Assembly: GCA_945883435.1 (NCBI GenBank)
Contig: CAMCXK010000014.1
Span: forward strand, 1-48,499
From: Chthoniobacter flavus
GTDB lineage: Bacteria > Verrucomicrobiota > Verrucomicrobiia > Chthoniobacterales > Terrimicrobiaceae
DNA length: 48,499 nt
Direction: 5' to 3'
Part shown: positions 26,797 through 35,361 of the stretch, piece by piece
Layout of the letters: every line of letters starts with the position of its first letter
How positions within the stretch are numbered: position 1 is the first letter of the stretch
The notes under the pieces: model-generated
Told to the model about the DNA's origin: nothing
Databases searched by the model: none
The model's input: the letters and a program-made list of their open reading frames with translations, nothing else
Program-made: the position numbers and the translations under genes

Positions 26797-28305
26797 ATGG
26801 AAAACGACGAGACCCAACCGGTGAGCGAGGTGATGAACGGCGACGAAGCGGCTGTTTTTCTAAAAATGCCGAAATCCACGCTGCTGAAGCTCTGCAGCGA
26901 GGGACAACTCCCGGGGGTCAAAGTCGGCCGCCAGTGGCGATTCCACCGCGATGCGCTTGAGAATTGGCGCCGCGAAAAGGCCGGCGAGGAATCGACGGAT
27001 TTGCCGGAGGCGCCTGCCGAGGGCTTTGGGCAATCGCTGGCCTCCGCGGAAGCCCGTTTGGAGCGTGAGATCAAACCTGTCGTCAATGAGGTGATCGGCA
27101 GCGTGGGAGAGGAGGACTTTGATTCCGTGGGCGATGTCATCGACTTGGACGAGTCCGGCACGACAGGCCAGCCGGTGCCACTGGAGGAAACGGTTGACAA
27201 GCCAGTGGCCAAGGCCAGCCGGAAAGCCCCGGCCAAGCCATCGGCTCTGGAGTTGATGGCGGAGATTTCCGAACGTTCCTCGGGCAGGAAATCCACCAAA
27301 ACCAGCCGCGCGCGTGCCACGACTGCCCCCAAAGCGGCGGCTCCAGCGCCTGCACCCAAGCCAGTTTTGGAAAAGCGCGAGGAACCCGAGGCCGTCGAGG
27401 TTTCGCGGCCTTACAACAAGCCGCCCGCCGTCGCTCCGTCCCGTCCTGCGCCCGCGCCCCGCAAGCAAGGCGGGGGAGCGGGGGCTTTGAAAAATCTCTT
27501 CTACGGTGTGGTTGTGGTTGGGGTATTGGTTTTGGCCGGCTTCGGTGTGAAATCCATTCTGATCCCCCCGCAAATGGCGACCCCATCCGGGGCCGATGCC
27601 CCCAAAGCTCCTTATGTGCCGCCGCTGCCGGAGTTTCAGGTCGTTTACAAGCACAACGAACCCGACGAACCGCGGGATGACACCTTCAAAGTGCCGGCCA
27701 CCCCGCAACCGACTCCTGCCGTGTTGGCTGACGCGGCTCCTCCGCTGGCAACAGGTCCTGCGTTACCCGCTTCTCCACAGGAAATCGCGGCGCCGGCGCC
27801 ATCGATGCCGATCAACGTGCCTCCACCGGCAAACCCCAACTTGGATTCCATCAACCGTCTTCTTCCGGGGCTCTTCGACTTGTCGGGATGCGCGATCACA
27901 AGCAACAACAATGAAATCCGGATCAAGTTCCAGGACGGACTGTTCGCCTCCGGCGTCAAGCTCGATCGCGCGGGGCGTGAGCGTCTGACGCGCGTGGCCC
28001 AGTTCCTTTCAGCAAATGCGCCCGATTTTTACGTGATCATCGAAGGCCAGACCGATGGCCAACCATTGCGGGCGAATTCCATGTTCCGCGACAATTACAA
28101 TCTCGGGTTCCAGAGGGCGATCACCGCCACGGAAGTGATGCGATCGGAAGCGGGATTCCCGGCCGAGCGGCTTCTGGCAAGTTCCGCCGGAGGATCTCCT
28201 CCGCCCTTTGCGAAGGACCAGCCGAACGCGGCCCAAAAAAATCGAACGGTGGTTTTGCGCCTGATTCCAAAGACCGGCAGCATCCCCGCTTCACAGCCCG
28301 AATAA
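26797..28305 (+). CDS. HTH (excisionase/MerR-type) - transmembrane - OmpA-like fusion protein
   Basis: A 502-residue protein with three parts. Residues ~10-60 form an excisionase-type winged helix-turn-helix (DEAAVFLKMPKSTLLKLCSE, then GVKVGRQWRFHRDAL). Residues ~60-230 are a long low-complexity Ala/Pro/Lys linker. A single membrane span lies at ~234-256. After a Pro-rich periplasmic linker, ~349-490 resembles an OmpA/MotB C-terminal domain: IIEGQTDGQPL keeps the Asp of the canonical GHTD, LGFQRA keeps the conserved Arg and QKNRTVVLRL matches the NRRV end. The topology puts a DNA-binding domain in the cytoplasm and a peptidoglycan-binding domain in the periplasm. Roles such as wall-responsive regulator or chromosome anchor are inference. 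Single gene, 43 bp before pyrD. Confidence 0.75.
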   Translation: MENDETQPVSEVMNGDEAAVFLKMPKSTLLKLCSEGQLPGVKVGRQWRFHRDALENWRREKAGEESTDLPEAPAEGFGQSLASAEARLEREIKPVVNEVIGSVGEEDFDSVGDVIDLDESGTTGQPVPLEETVDKPVAKASRKAPAKPSALELMAEISERSSGRKSTKTSRARATTAPKAAAPAPAPKPVLEKREEPEAVEVSRPYNKPPAVAPSRPAPAPRKQGGGAGALKNLFYGVVVVGVLVLAGFGVKSILIPPQMATPSGADAPKAPYVPPLPEFQVVYKHNEPDEPRDDTFKVPATPQPTPAVLADAAPPLATGPALPASPQEIAAPAPSMPINVPPPANPNLDSINRLLPGLFDLSGCAITSNNNEIRIKFQDGLFASGVKLDRAGRERLTRVAQFLSANAPDFYVIIEGQTDGQPLRANSMFRDNYNLGFQRAITATEVMRSEAGFPAERLLASSAGGSPPPFAKDQPNAAQKNRTVVLRLIPKTGSIPASQPE

Positions 28306-28348
28306 GCGCACGGCAGCCCCGGATTTTCACAGCGGGCGTCACTCTTTC

Positions 28349-29359
28349 GTGGATATTTACCGATTCTTCAGGGCGCTGCTCTTCAGGCTGCCGGCGGAAT
28401 CCGCACACAATGCCGCGCTGATGGCCTTGCGTTGGACTCCAGTTGCCTTGCAGCGCCGGATCGGCGTTGCCGTCGAGTCGCCGCGCCGCCTTTGGGGGCT
28501 CCACTTCCCCAATCCCGTCGGGCTCGCTGCCGGGATGGATAAAAATGCCTCCGCTCTCATGGCCTGGGAGGCCTTTGGGTTTGGCTTTGTCGAGGTCGGA
28601 ACGATCACCGCATTGCCGCAGCCTGGAAACCCCAAACCGCGGTGCTTCCGCTACCCGTCCCAAGCCGCCCTTGTCAACCGCATGGGTTTCAACAATGCAG
28701 GAGCCAGTGCGATCGCCACCCGCTTGGCCCGCCAAAAAGCCGCCGGGCACTGGCCGAAAATTCCCGTCGGGATCAATCTCGGAAAATCCAAGGCCACTCC
28801 GAACGAGCAAGCCGCCTCGGATTATGCAACTAGCTTCCGGCTCCTGTTGCCTTTCGGCGACTATTTTGTGGTCAACGTGAGTTCCCCCAACACACCGAAC
28901 TTGCGAGCCTTGCAGGACCGCGACGCATTGGCTTCGATTGTTTCCACCCTTCAAAAAATCAATCCTGGCAAACCGCTGCTTGTGAAAATCGCTCCCGACC
29001 TGGCGCCGGATGCGGTGCGGGAAATTGCCGCCCTTGCGGATGCCGAAGGGCTCGCAGGCATCATCGCCACAAATACCACGCTCGATCATTCCTCGCTGCC
29101 CGCCGGCACAGATCAGCAAGGGGGACTCAGTGGGGCCCCGCTCACAAAGCGAAGCACGGAAATTCTTGAAATCCTCCGTGCGAGCACCTGCTTGCCGTTG
29201 ATCGGATCCGGCGGCGTGATGAGCGCGGAAGACGCGGTTGCCAAGGTCTCCCGGGGGGCGGATCTCGTTCAAATCTACACCGGCTTCGTCTATCACGGCC
29301 CCCGCCTCATCGGGGATATCTCCAACGCCTGCGGGAAAATTGTCCGCACCGCCGCTTGA
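28349..29359 (+). CDS. pyrD: Dihydroorotate dehydrogenase (quinone), class 2
   Basis: A 336-residue class 2 enzyme: N-terminal membrane-associating helices (~1-40), then the FMN barrel with NPVGLAAGMDKNA, VEVGTIT, NRMGFNN, VNVSSPNTPNLR (catalytic Ser), LLVKIAPDL and IGSGGVMSAEDA. It oxidises dihydroorotate to orotate with a quinone acceptor in pyrimidine synthesis. Start is GTG 28349, which gives the standard length. No other pyr gene is adjacent. Confidence 0.95.
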   Translation: MDIYRFFRALLFRLPAESAHNAALMALRWTPVALQRRIGVAVESPRRLWGLHFPNPVGLAAGMDKNASALMAWEAFGFGFVEVGTITALPQPGNPKPRCFRYPSQAALVNRMGFNNAGASAIATRLARQKAAGHWPKIPVGINLGKSKATPNEQAASDYATSFRLLLPFGDYFVVNVSSPNTPNLRALQDRDALASIVSTLQKINPGKPLLVKIAPDLAPDAVREIAALADAEGLAGIIATNTTLDHSSLPAGTDQQGGLSGAPLTKRSTEILEILRASTCLPLIGSGGVMSAEDAVAKVSRGADLVQIYTGFVYHGPRLIGDISNACGKIVRTAA

Positions 29360-29435
29360 GTTGCGGCCGACAGCCAAGAGTAACGCTTGCTCTTTCCGCA
29401 TTGAGTCGGGCGATTGGCGGGCATAAAACAAATCC

Positions 29436-30005
29436 GTGCTTCATCTCAAATTCTGGATTCCATTTTTGGCGTTCAGTGGCATGGCAGGGCTGTATTTTTG
29501 GCACCAGCAACCGCCACCCGAGCCAACTCCCCGTGAGCGTTTCCGCACCATGGCGGCCTCGGGTTTTTTTGAAGCAGCGGACATTGTGGAGTTCACAAGA
29601 CAGTTTCCGCGCTTGGCGGAAGAACTCTGCGAGAACCGTGTGCTCGTGGTTTCAGGGCGGCTGAAACATGCTTCCGTTCAGGGGGTGAACCGGGAAAATC
29701 TCACTTTCTTATTCGATGTTCCCGGGGCTGGCCGCGTGCAGGCGGTCTCCGATGTCAACGGGGTCCGGCGTTTGGGCAAAAGCCGGGAGTCCTCCGGGGT
29801 GAAATTCGAGAAGCGGGACGTCGAAATTTCTGCGAACGGAAATCCCCTCGTGCGCCAAATGGAAAACGTGACGGTTCGGGGTGTTTGCACAAGCGCCCAC
29901 TCTGGAGGGATCAACCTGCGAATGACGGAAATCGTGGGGCCTCGGGCCTACAATTTCGAAAATCCTGCCCAACCGAAGAAGGCATCGCCCAAGGTGGAGA
30001 ACTGA
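29436..30005 (+). CDS. Membrane-anchored protein with possible OB-fold (tRNA_anti-like)
   Basis: A 189-residue protein with one N-terminal hydrophobic anchor (~4-22) and a Pro-rich stretch. The remainder is beta-rich; ENRVLVVSGRLKHASVQGVN and the alternating strands after it resemble the periplasmic tRNA_anti-like OB-fold family, but the match is weak. No catalytic motif. The start is GTG 29436. It ends 16 bp before the convergent tRNA gene. Function unknown. Confidence 0.55.
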   Translation: MLHLKFWIPFLAFSGMAGLYFWHQQPPPEPTPRERFRTMAASGFFEAADIVEFTRQFPRLAEELCENRVLVVSGRLKHASVQGVNRENLTFLFDVPGAGRVQAVSDVNGVRRLGKSRESSGVKFEKRDVEISANGNPLVRQMENVTVRGVCTSAHSGGINLRMTEIVGPRAYNFENPAQPKKASPKVEN

Positions 30006-30021
30006 AGAAGCTCATCTTTAC

Positions 30022-30095
30022 TGCACCCGGCGGGGGTCGAACCCACAACCTACGGCTTCGGAGACCGTCACTCTATCCAATTGAGCTACGGGTGC
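30022..30095 (-). tRNA. tRNA-Arg (anticodon CCG)
   Basis: A complete 74-nt cloverleaf on the minus strand. The acceptor stem GCACCCG/CGGGTGC is perfect with discriminator A. D-arm GCTC/GAGT, anticodon stem ACGGT/GCCGT with loop CTCCGAA giving anticodon CCG, variable loop AGGTT and T-arm GTGGG-TTCGACC-CCCGC. The 3' CCA is not encoded. It reads CGG codons. It lies between two plus-strand genes, 16 bp after the OB-fold-like gene stop and 105 bp before cysS. Confidence 0.96.
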
Positions 30096-30200
30096 GATGG
30101 AGCGTCACCATCTTTCAACCAAGCGGAAAATCAATCTCAAATTCCCTGTGCCAGCGCGGGCGAAGTTTGATTTTTCAAGCTGTGGCGGCTTAATACTCCC

Positions 30201-31586
30201 GTGGCATTGCGATTTTTCAACACCCTGGCGCGCGAGATCGAGGACTTTCACCCCGCGGAACCGCCCCTCGTGCGGATCTACACGTGCGGGCCCACGGTTT
30301 ACAATTTTGCCCACATCGGCAACTTCCGCGCCTACGTTTTTGAAGACCTCTTGCAACGCCACTTGGAGTTCCGTGGCCACCGGGTCGTGCGGGTGATGAA
30401 CCTCACCGATGTGGATGACAAGACCATTCGCGGATGCCGGGCGGCCGGGCTTCCGCTGGGTGAATTCACCGCGCCGTTCAAAGCCGCGTTTTTCGAGGAT
30501 TTGGAGGCGCTGCGGATCAAGCGGGCCGCGCACTTTCCCGAGGCGACCGATCCGGTTCACATCCGGCGAATGATCGAGATGATCTCGGTGCTGGTCGAGA
30601 AAGGCCATGCCTACCGCGCCGAGGATGGTTCGGTTTATTTTCGCATTCGCACATTCCCCGCCTACGGGCATCTGGCGCACTTCCCGCTCGACCAGCTCCG
30701 CGACGGGGTGCGTGTGCGCAACGACGAATACGAAAAGGAAAACGTCGGCGATTTTGCCCTTTGGAAGGCCCGCAGTCCGGAGGACGGCGATGTGGCTTGG
30801 GCGAGTCCATGGGGCGAGGGGCGGCCGGGCTGGCATATCGAGTGCAGTGCCATGGCCACCGGGATTCTCGGCCCCGAGATCGACATTCACTGCGGCGGCG
30901 AGGACAATATTTTCCCGCACCACGAGGCCGAGATCGCTCAAAGCGAGTGCGTCACGGGACGACGTTTTGTTCGCCTCTGGATGCACTGCCGCCACCTGCA
31001 AGTCGAGGGTAGTAAAATGGCCAAAAGCGCGGGGAACTTTTTCACGCTCCGGGACCTTGCCGAGCGGGGCTGGAGCGGTCGCGAGGTGCGTTTCGCGCTG
31101 CTGGCGGTCCGCTACCGGGAGCCTTTGAATTTCACTCTGGATGGCTTGGCGGCCGCGCGCAGCAGCTTGCAGCGTATCGATGCCTGGCGCCAACGTCTGG
31201 CTGAAACCGCCGGGCAGGCCTTGCCATTGGAAGTCCCCGGAGAGGGTTTCGCCGAGGCCTTGGATGACGATCTTAACATTTCCGCGGCGCTGGGGTTTCT
31301 TTTCGACACCCTTCGCGCGACCAATCGCCGCATGGACGATGGCACCCTGCCTGCCGGGGAGGCCGCCGGATGGTTGGTTTGGCTCGACGGGATCGATACG
31401 GTGCTGGCCATCCAACACGGCGAGGGCGGGATTCCCGAGGCGGTTGCCGCCTTGCTCAAGGAACGCGAGGCGGCCCGTGCCGCGAAAGATTGGGCGTCAA
31501 GCGATGTCTTGCGCGACCGCATTTTGCAGGAGGGATGGATTGTCAAAGACACCAAAACCGGACAAAAAACGACACCCGCACCATGA
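30201..31586 (+). CDS. cysS: Cysteinyl-tRNA synthetase
   Basis: A 461-residue class I synthetase. Zinc ligand Cys29 in YTCGPTVYN, HIGH-type motif HIGN (38-41), WHIECSAMA, GGEDNIFPHHEAEIAQSE and the KMSKS loop as KMAKS (272-276) are all present. Length is typical. Start is GTG 30201; the stop overlaps the next gene (ATGA). Confidence 0.96.
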   Translation: MALRFFNTLAREIEDFHPAEPPLVRIYTCGPTVYNFAHIGNFRAYVFEDLLQRHLEFRGHRVVRVMNLTDVDDKTIRGCRAAGLPLGEFTAPFKAAFFEDLEALRIKRAAHFPEATDPVHIRRMIEMISVLVEKGHAYRAEDGSVYFRIRTFPAYGHLAHFPLDQLRDGVRVRNDEYEKENVGDFALWKARSPEDGDVAWASPWGEGRPGWHIECSAMATGILGPEIDIHCGGEDNIFPHHEAEIAQSECVTGRRFVRLWMHCRHLQVEGSKMAKSAGNFFTLRDLAERGWSGREVRFALLAVRYREPLNFTLDGLAAARSSLQRIDAWRQRLAETAGQALPLEVPGEGFAEALDDDLNISAALGFLFDTLRATNRRMDDGTLPAGEAAGWLVWLDGIDTVLAIQHGEGGIPEAVAALLKEREAARAAKDWASSDVLRDRILQEGWIVKDTKTGQKTTPAP

Positions 31587-32266
31587 TACCGATCGATGAA
31601 TTTTTCGACCTTGAGAATTGCGAACACCGGGCCTTGTTCGAAAATGTGTCCAACGTCTGGGATGTTCTGCCGAAAATCGGTGCGTATCTGCAATTTCGCC
31701 TGCGACCTGGCATTCATGGCCGCCTGATTGGCAAGCCGTTCGTGAGCGGAGCCGTCTTCATCGGAAAAAATACCGTGATTGAACATGGTGCCATGGTGAA
31801 AGGCCCTGCCTGGATCGGGGAGAACTGCGAAATCCGGAACGGTTGCTACATCCGTGAAAACGTGATTCTTGGCGACGGCGTGATTGCCGGCAACTCGTGC
31901 GAGTTCAAGAATTGCCTCGTGATGGACCGGGCCCAAATTCCTCATTTCAACTACGTCGGCGACTCGATTCTCGGGGCGGGAGCGCACCTGGGAGCCGGTG
32001 TGATACTGTCCAATGTGCGGCTCGACAAATCCACGGTTCGGGTGCGTTTGGGCGACGGGTCCCTCGATTCCGGCCTCAAAAAATTCGGCGCGGTGGTGGG
32101 TGAACTTGCCGAAATCGGGTGCCATGCCGTGTTGAGTCCCGGTTCATTGATCGGTCGCGGCTCTGTTGTTTACCCGGGGAGCCAGTGGCGCGGCCATCTC
32201 CCGGCCGGCCACATGGCCAAATACCGTCAGGAGTTTGAGATCGTGCGCCGGCGCGGAGCGTTGTGA
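31583..32266 (+). CDS. Left-handed beta-helix acyl/nucleotidyl-sugar transferase-like protein
   Basis: A 227-residue protein built largely of hexapeptide repeats (for example VFIGKNTVIEHGAMVKGPAW, then IGENCEI). It resembles the C-terminal GlmU-type beta-helix domain of UDP-GlcNAc pyrophosphorylase-related proteins, with the block SNVRLDKSTVRVR and a late KFGAVVGELAEIGCHAVLSP. There is no N-terminal nucleotidyltransferase domain. It probably transfers an acetyl group to a sugar or nucleotide-sugar; the substrate is unknown. Translationally coupled to cysS (ATGA). Confidence 0.75.
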   Translation: MIPIDEFFDLENCEHRALFENVSNVWDVLPKIGAYLQFRLRPGIHGRLIGKPFVSGAVFIGKNTVIEHGAMVKGPAWIGENCEIRNGCYIRENVILGDGVIAGNSCEFKNCLVMDRAQIPHFNYVGDSILGAGAHLGAGVILSNVRLDKSTVRVRLGDGSLDSGLKKFGAVVGELAEIGCHAVLSPGSLIGRGSVVYPGSQWRGHLPAGHMAKYRQEFEIVRRRGAL

Positions 32267-32318
32267 AAGCACAGGCCTCGGGGCGCACGGAGGGGTTTCA
32301 TCGACGGTCCAGGGATGC

Positions 32319-33779
32319 TTAGATCTTCAGCATGGCGCGGCTGCGCGGTTTCCGTGTTCCTCCGACCAGTGATTGAAGTTCGTCAACCAGAACCCCGAGA
32401 GCAGAGGCTTGCGATTTCAGATCGCTGGCGACTTGGGAACTTTCCTCCGCGGCTGCGGCGTTGGATTGGGTCAAGCCATCCATTCTCGCGATCGTGGTGT
32501 TGAGTTGGCCAATCCCTTGGCTCTGCTCCGCCGAGGCGGAGGCGATGAGAGCGATGAGGTCATCGACTTGGCGGGCCTTGTCCACGATGTGTCCGAGGCT
32601 TTTCGAGACCTTCGAGTTGATCTCCACGCCGGCCGCGCTTTTTTGGATCGAGTCCTCGATCTTTTCAGCGGTTTCGCGGGCGGCACTGGCGCTCCGGAGG
32701 GCCAGGTTGCGCACTTCCTCGGCAACCACCGCAAATCCCAAGCCGGCCTCCCCGGCGCGGGCGGCTTCCACTGCCGCATTCAAGGCAAGAATATTTGTTT
32801 GAAAGGCGATCTCGTCGATCGTGTGGATGATCTTGGCGATGTTGTCGCTGGATTCTTTGATGGCCGCCATGGCATGGGCCATCGAAGCCATGTCGCTGGA
32901 TCCTGTTTCGGCCGCTTGGCGCATTTCGGCCGCGAGATCCTTGGCCTCGGTCGAATTGTCCGCGTTGTGGCGGGTCATGCTGGAAATCTCCTCCAGGGAG
33001 GAGCTGGTTTCCTCTAGAGAGGCGGCTTCCTCGGAAGTGCTCACAGCCAAGGCCTCGCTGGAGGAGGCCACATGCCCCGCCGCCGCGTCGATTTGACGCG
33101 AACCTTCGGCGAGCCGGTGCACAAGACCCAAAAACGCCTGCGGAATGCTGCGGGCCACCAAAAGTCCGGTGAGATTGATCAACACCACGCTTCCGACTAT
33201 CCCGACAACCAGATTGCGCCAGAATTGAGCCCGGCTTTGGGCGGCCGCTTCTTGCATCGTCCCGCGACGCTCCATGATGAGATCGCTTGTGGCCGCCATG
33301 CTGGTCTCCAGCTCCCGAAAGCGGGCCGAAAACTCCTCCATCCGCGCCTGTGCCGTTGCGGGATCGTTGACGGCCGTGCGCACTAGGTCTCCGGCAGAAT
33401 TCACATAGGCCTCCAGTGGCGGAAGGATATTGGCGAGTGTTTGCTTCACCTCGCTGTCCAGATCGAGCCGGGAGTTCGCCTCGATGGCCCCCCGGAAAAC
33501 CGTGATATGCTCGGTCAAGTCGTTTTGAACTTCAGTGCCGGCTGAGATATTGTTTTCCAGGCCCGCCAGAATCGCTGACAAAACGTCGCTTCGCAGGGCG
33601 TCATGCATCATATCGGCTTCCAAGTGGTTTGCGACGGCATTCGAAACGGCCAGCAACTGCTCCTCACGCTCCACGTTGTTTTGGAATTCGACATAAACGG
33701 CCGCACCAAACGCCAATAGAACTGCTGAGGCAACAACCGCCAGCACACCGACTTTTTGATTCACATTAAGATTGAGCAT
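32319..33779 (-). CDS. Methyl-accepting chemotaxis protein
   Basis: A 486-residue receptor. Membrane spans at ~9-30 and ~189-209 enclose a ~155-residue helical periplasmic sensor domain of four-helix-bundle character. No clear HAMP is visible; the cytoplasmic part leads into the methylation helices and the signalling hairpin IDEIAFQTNILALNAAVEAA (321-340). There is no NWETF-type CheR tether at the C terminus (ends SRAMLKI). No che or flagellar gene is adjacent, so the ligand and output pathway are unknown. Confidence 0.95.
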   Translation of the reverse strand: MLNLNVNQKVGVLAVVASAVLLAFGAAVYVEFQNNVEREEQLLAVSNAVANHLEADMMHDALRSDVLSAILAGLENNISAGTEVQNDLTEHITVFRGAIEANSRLDLDSEVKQTLANILPPLEAYVNSAGDLVRTAVNDPATAQARMEEFSARFRELETSMAATSDLIMERRGTMQEAAAQSRAQFWRNLVVGIVGSVVLINLTGLLVARSIPQAFLGLVHRLAEGSRQIDAAAGHVASSSEALAVSTSEEAASLEETSSSLEEISSMTRHNADNSTEAKDLAAEMRQAAETGSSDMASMAHAMAAIKESSDNIAKIIHTIDEIAFQTNILALNAAVEAARAGEAGLGFAVVAEEVRNLALRSASAARETAEKIEDSIQKSAAGVEINSKVSKSLGHIVDKARQVDDLIALIASASAEQSQGIGQLNTTIARMDGLTQSNAAAAEESSQVASDLKSQASALGVLVDELQSLVGGTRKPRSRAMLKI

Positions 33780-33807
33780 CGATTGAAAAATGGTCTGTCG
33801 TTGATCC

Positions 33808-34371
33808 TCACGCTTCGCTCAAAAGTTGTCGATTTTTAAGCAGGTAGGAAACGCCGGAGACGACCGAGAGGAGGACTGCCACTGGAACAAGCACCCAGGT
33901 GCCGAAGTCAAGGGCAACGGGCATCCAAGCCGGGCGGTAAAACTCCTCCAGGGCCATCAAGGCGAGGAGGTAAAGGATCGCCGCCATCTGCCAGGCTGTT
34001 TTGTGTTTGCCGAGGTTCTCGGCGGGCAAAACCACCCCGCGCGTTGCAGCCAATGTTCTCAGGCCGGTGATGAGAAATTCGCGACTGATGATCAGAATCG
34101 CCGCCCACGAGGCGATGGCTTCGCTGCCGACCAGACAAATAAATGCCGAGGCGGTCAGGATTTTGTCGGCCAGAGGGTCCATGAGCTTTCCGAAGTTCGT
34201 AACCAGGTGGCGCCTCCGGGCAATCTCCCCGTCGAGCCAGTCGGTGAACACCGCCACGAGAAAAACCGCGAAGCCGGCCGCGTTGTGGCCCGGGAACCCC
34301 GCCGTGAGACAGACCACAAAAACGGCCGTGAGCCCAAGCCTGGCCACGGTCAGTTGGTTGGGCAGGTTCAT
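33808..34371 (-). CDS. pgsA: CDP-diacylglycerol-glycerol-3-phosphate 3-phosphatidyltransferase
   Basis: A 187-residue polytopic enzyme with the CDP-alcohol phosphotransferase signature spread over DWLDGEIAR and, eight residues on, GKLMDPLADK, matching D-G-x2-A-R-x8-G-x3-D-x3-D. It makes phosphatidylglycerol phosphate from CDP-diacylglycerol. MNLPNQLTVARL is the typical start. It overlaps the carbonic anhydrase gene by four bases. Confidence 0.93.
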   Translation of the reverse strand: MNLPNQLTVARLGLTAVFVVCLTAGFPGHNAAGFAVFLVAVFTDWLDGEIARRRHLVTNFGKLMDPLADKILTASAFICLVGSEAIASWAAILIISREFLITGLRTLAATRGVVLPAENLGKHKTAWQMAAILYLLALMALEEFYRPAWMPVALDFGTWVLVPVAVLLSVVSGVSYLLKNRQLLSEA

Positions 34372-34922
34372 CGGGCCCGCCTTTCGGCGTGGGCGCGGGC
34401 TACGATGCGGTATTTCGCCGCGCTTTCGTGGAGCGATTCGATTTCACGTGCGGTGAGGGGACGCACAACTTTGGCGGGCGAACCCAGAACCAAAGAACGC
34501 GCTGGAACAACCATTCGCTGCGTCACCAGGGCTCCCGCTCCAACCAGGCATTCCTCTCCGATCTCTGCTCCATCGAGGATGGTGGCCCTCATGCCGACCA
34601 GCGTCGTGTTTCCCACGCGGCAGCCGTGGAGGATCGCGGCGTGTCCAATCGTGCAGCGATCCCCGACCACGGTGTCCAAGTCATCCGCCAAGTGGATGAT
34701 GCATCCATCCTGCACATTGGATCCCGCACCGACATGGATCGAGGCGATATCCGCCCGTAGAACAGCCCCGTAAAAAACACTGGAGTCCGGGCCCAGCCGC
34801 ACATCGCCGATGATCCGGGCGCACGAGGCGACGAACAAGGCGGAGGAAATATCCGGCGCGCGGCCGAGATGCCGCCCGAGCCGGGTTTCGGTCGAGATGG
34901 CGGGGGGGGCGGAATCGCTCAA
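34368..34922 (-). CDS. Gamma-class carbonic anhydrase-like protein
   Basis: A 184-residue trimeric left-handed beta-helix protein (Cam/YrdA family). The three zinc histidines are visible in QDGCIIHLADD and IGHAAILHGC, with hexapeptide repeats such as IIGDVRLGPDSSVFYGAVLR and SVQDG-type turns. Function may be CO2 hydration or another hydrolase activity; many members are untested. The start is taken as TTG 34922, which overlaps the DUF2934 stop as TTGA; a longer frame to 35006 overlaps that gene more deeply and is not preferred. Its stop overlaps the pgsA start. Confidence 0.85.
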   Translation of the reverse strand: MSDSAPPAISTETRLGRHLGRAPDISSALFVASCARIIGDVRLGPDSSVFYGAVLRADIASIHVGAGSNVQDGCIIHLADDLDTVVGDRCTIGHAAILHGCRVGNTTLVGMRATILDGAEIGEECLVGAGALVTQRMVVPARSLVLGSPAKVVRPLTAREIESLHESAAKYRIVARAHAERRAR

Positions 34923-35281
34923 TTGGACAACCGGTGGCGGCGGCGGGCTTCCGCGAGAAGCTGGGATTCCGCGTCGCTCCAGTCGGTGGCCGAGTCGCCC
35001 GGCCATCCCATCGCCTGGCGGCGTTCGGAAATCAAATAAGCCCGCACTTCGATTTCATGGTGCGGGATATCGGCCAGTGTGGGTTCGGGCTTTGGTGGAA
35101 CCGGAGCCGGAGCTGGCTGAGCCTTGGCTTTGGATGCAACTTTTTTGGTTTTCGCCGGTGCAACCGGTGAGGCTGGCTTGACAGCCGCGCGCGCGGATCG
35201 CGTCGGCTTGAGAGCCGCTTTGGAAGCGGCTTTTTTGGTTGGGCCGGCGGGGGCAGCCGAGCTGGTCTTTTTGGCTGGCAT
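34919..35281 (-). CDS. DUF2934 protein with Lys/Ala/Pro-rich basic tail
   Basis: A 120-residue protein. The first ~70 residues are histone H1-like low complexity (Lys, Ala, Pro, Ser), for example MPAKKTSSAAPAGPTKKAAS. The last ~45 contain the DUF2934 motif IEVRAYLISERRQAMGW followed by DWSDAESQLL. The family function is not known; the basic tail could bind nucleic acid or the polyanionic envelope (inference). ATG 35281 was chosen over an upstream in-frame start because the Lys-rich domain begins there. Coupled to the carbonic anhydrase gene by TTGA. Confidence 0.75.
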   Translation of the reverse strand: MPAKKTSSAAPAGPTKKAASKAALKPTRSARAAVKPASPVAPAKTKKVASKAKAQPAPAPVPPKPEPTLADIPHHEIEVRAYLISERRQAMGWPGDSATDWSDAESQLLAEARRRHRLSN

Positions 35282-35361
35282 GACCGCAGAGTGCTCAAGC
35301 TGGCGGTCTTTTTGCAAAATAAATCTTCAAACTTTTTCCTTCATGAACGAGTTTTCAGGGT

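Noticed and set aside
34923-35006. Longer N terminus of the carbonic-anhydrase gene to 35006
   Set aside because: Would overlap the DUF2934 gene by 88 bp; the TTG at 34922 gives a normal-length family member.
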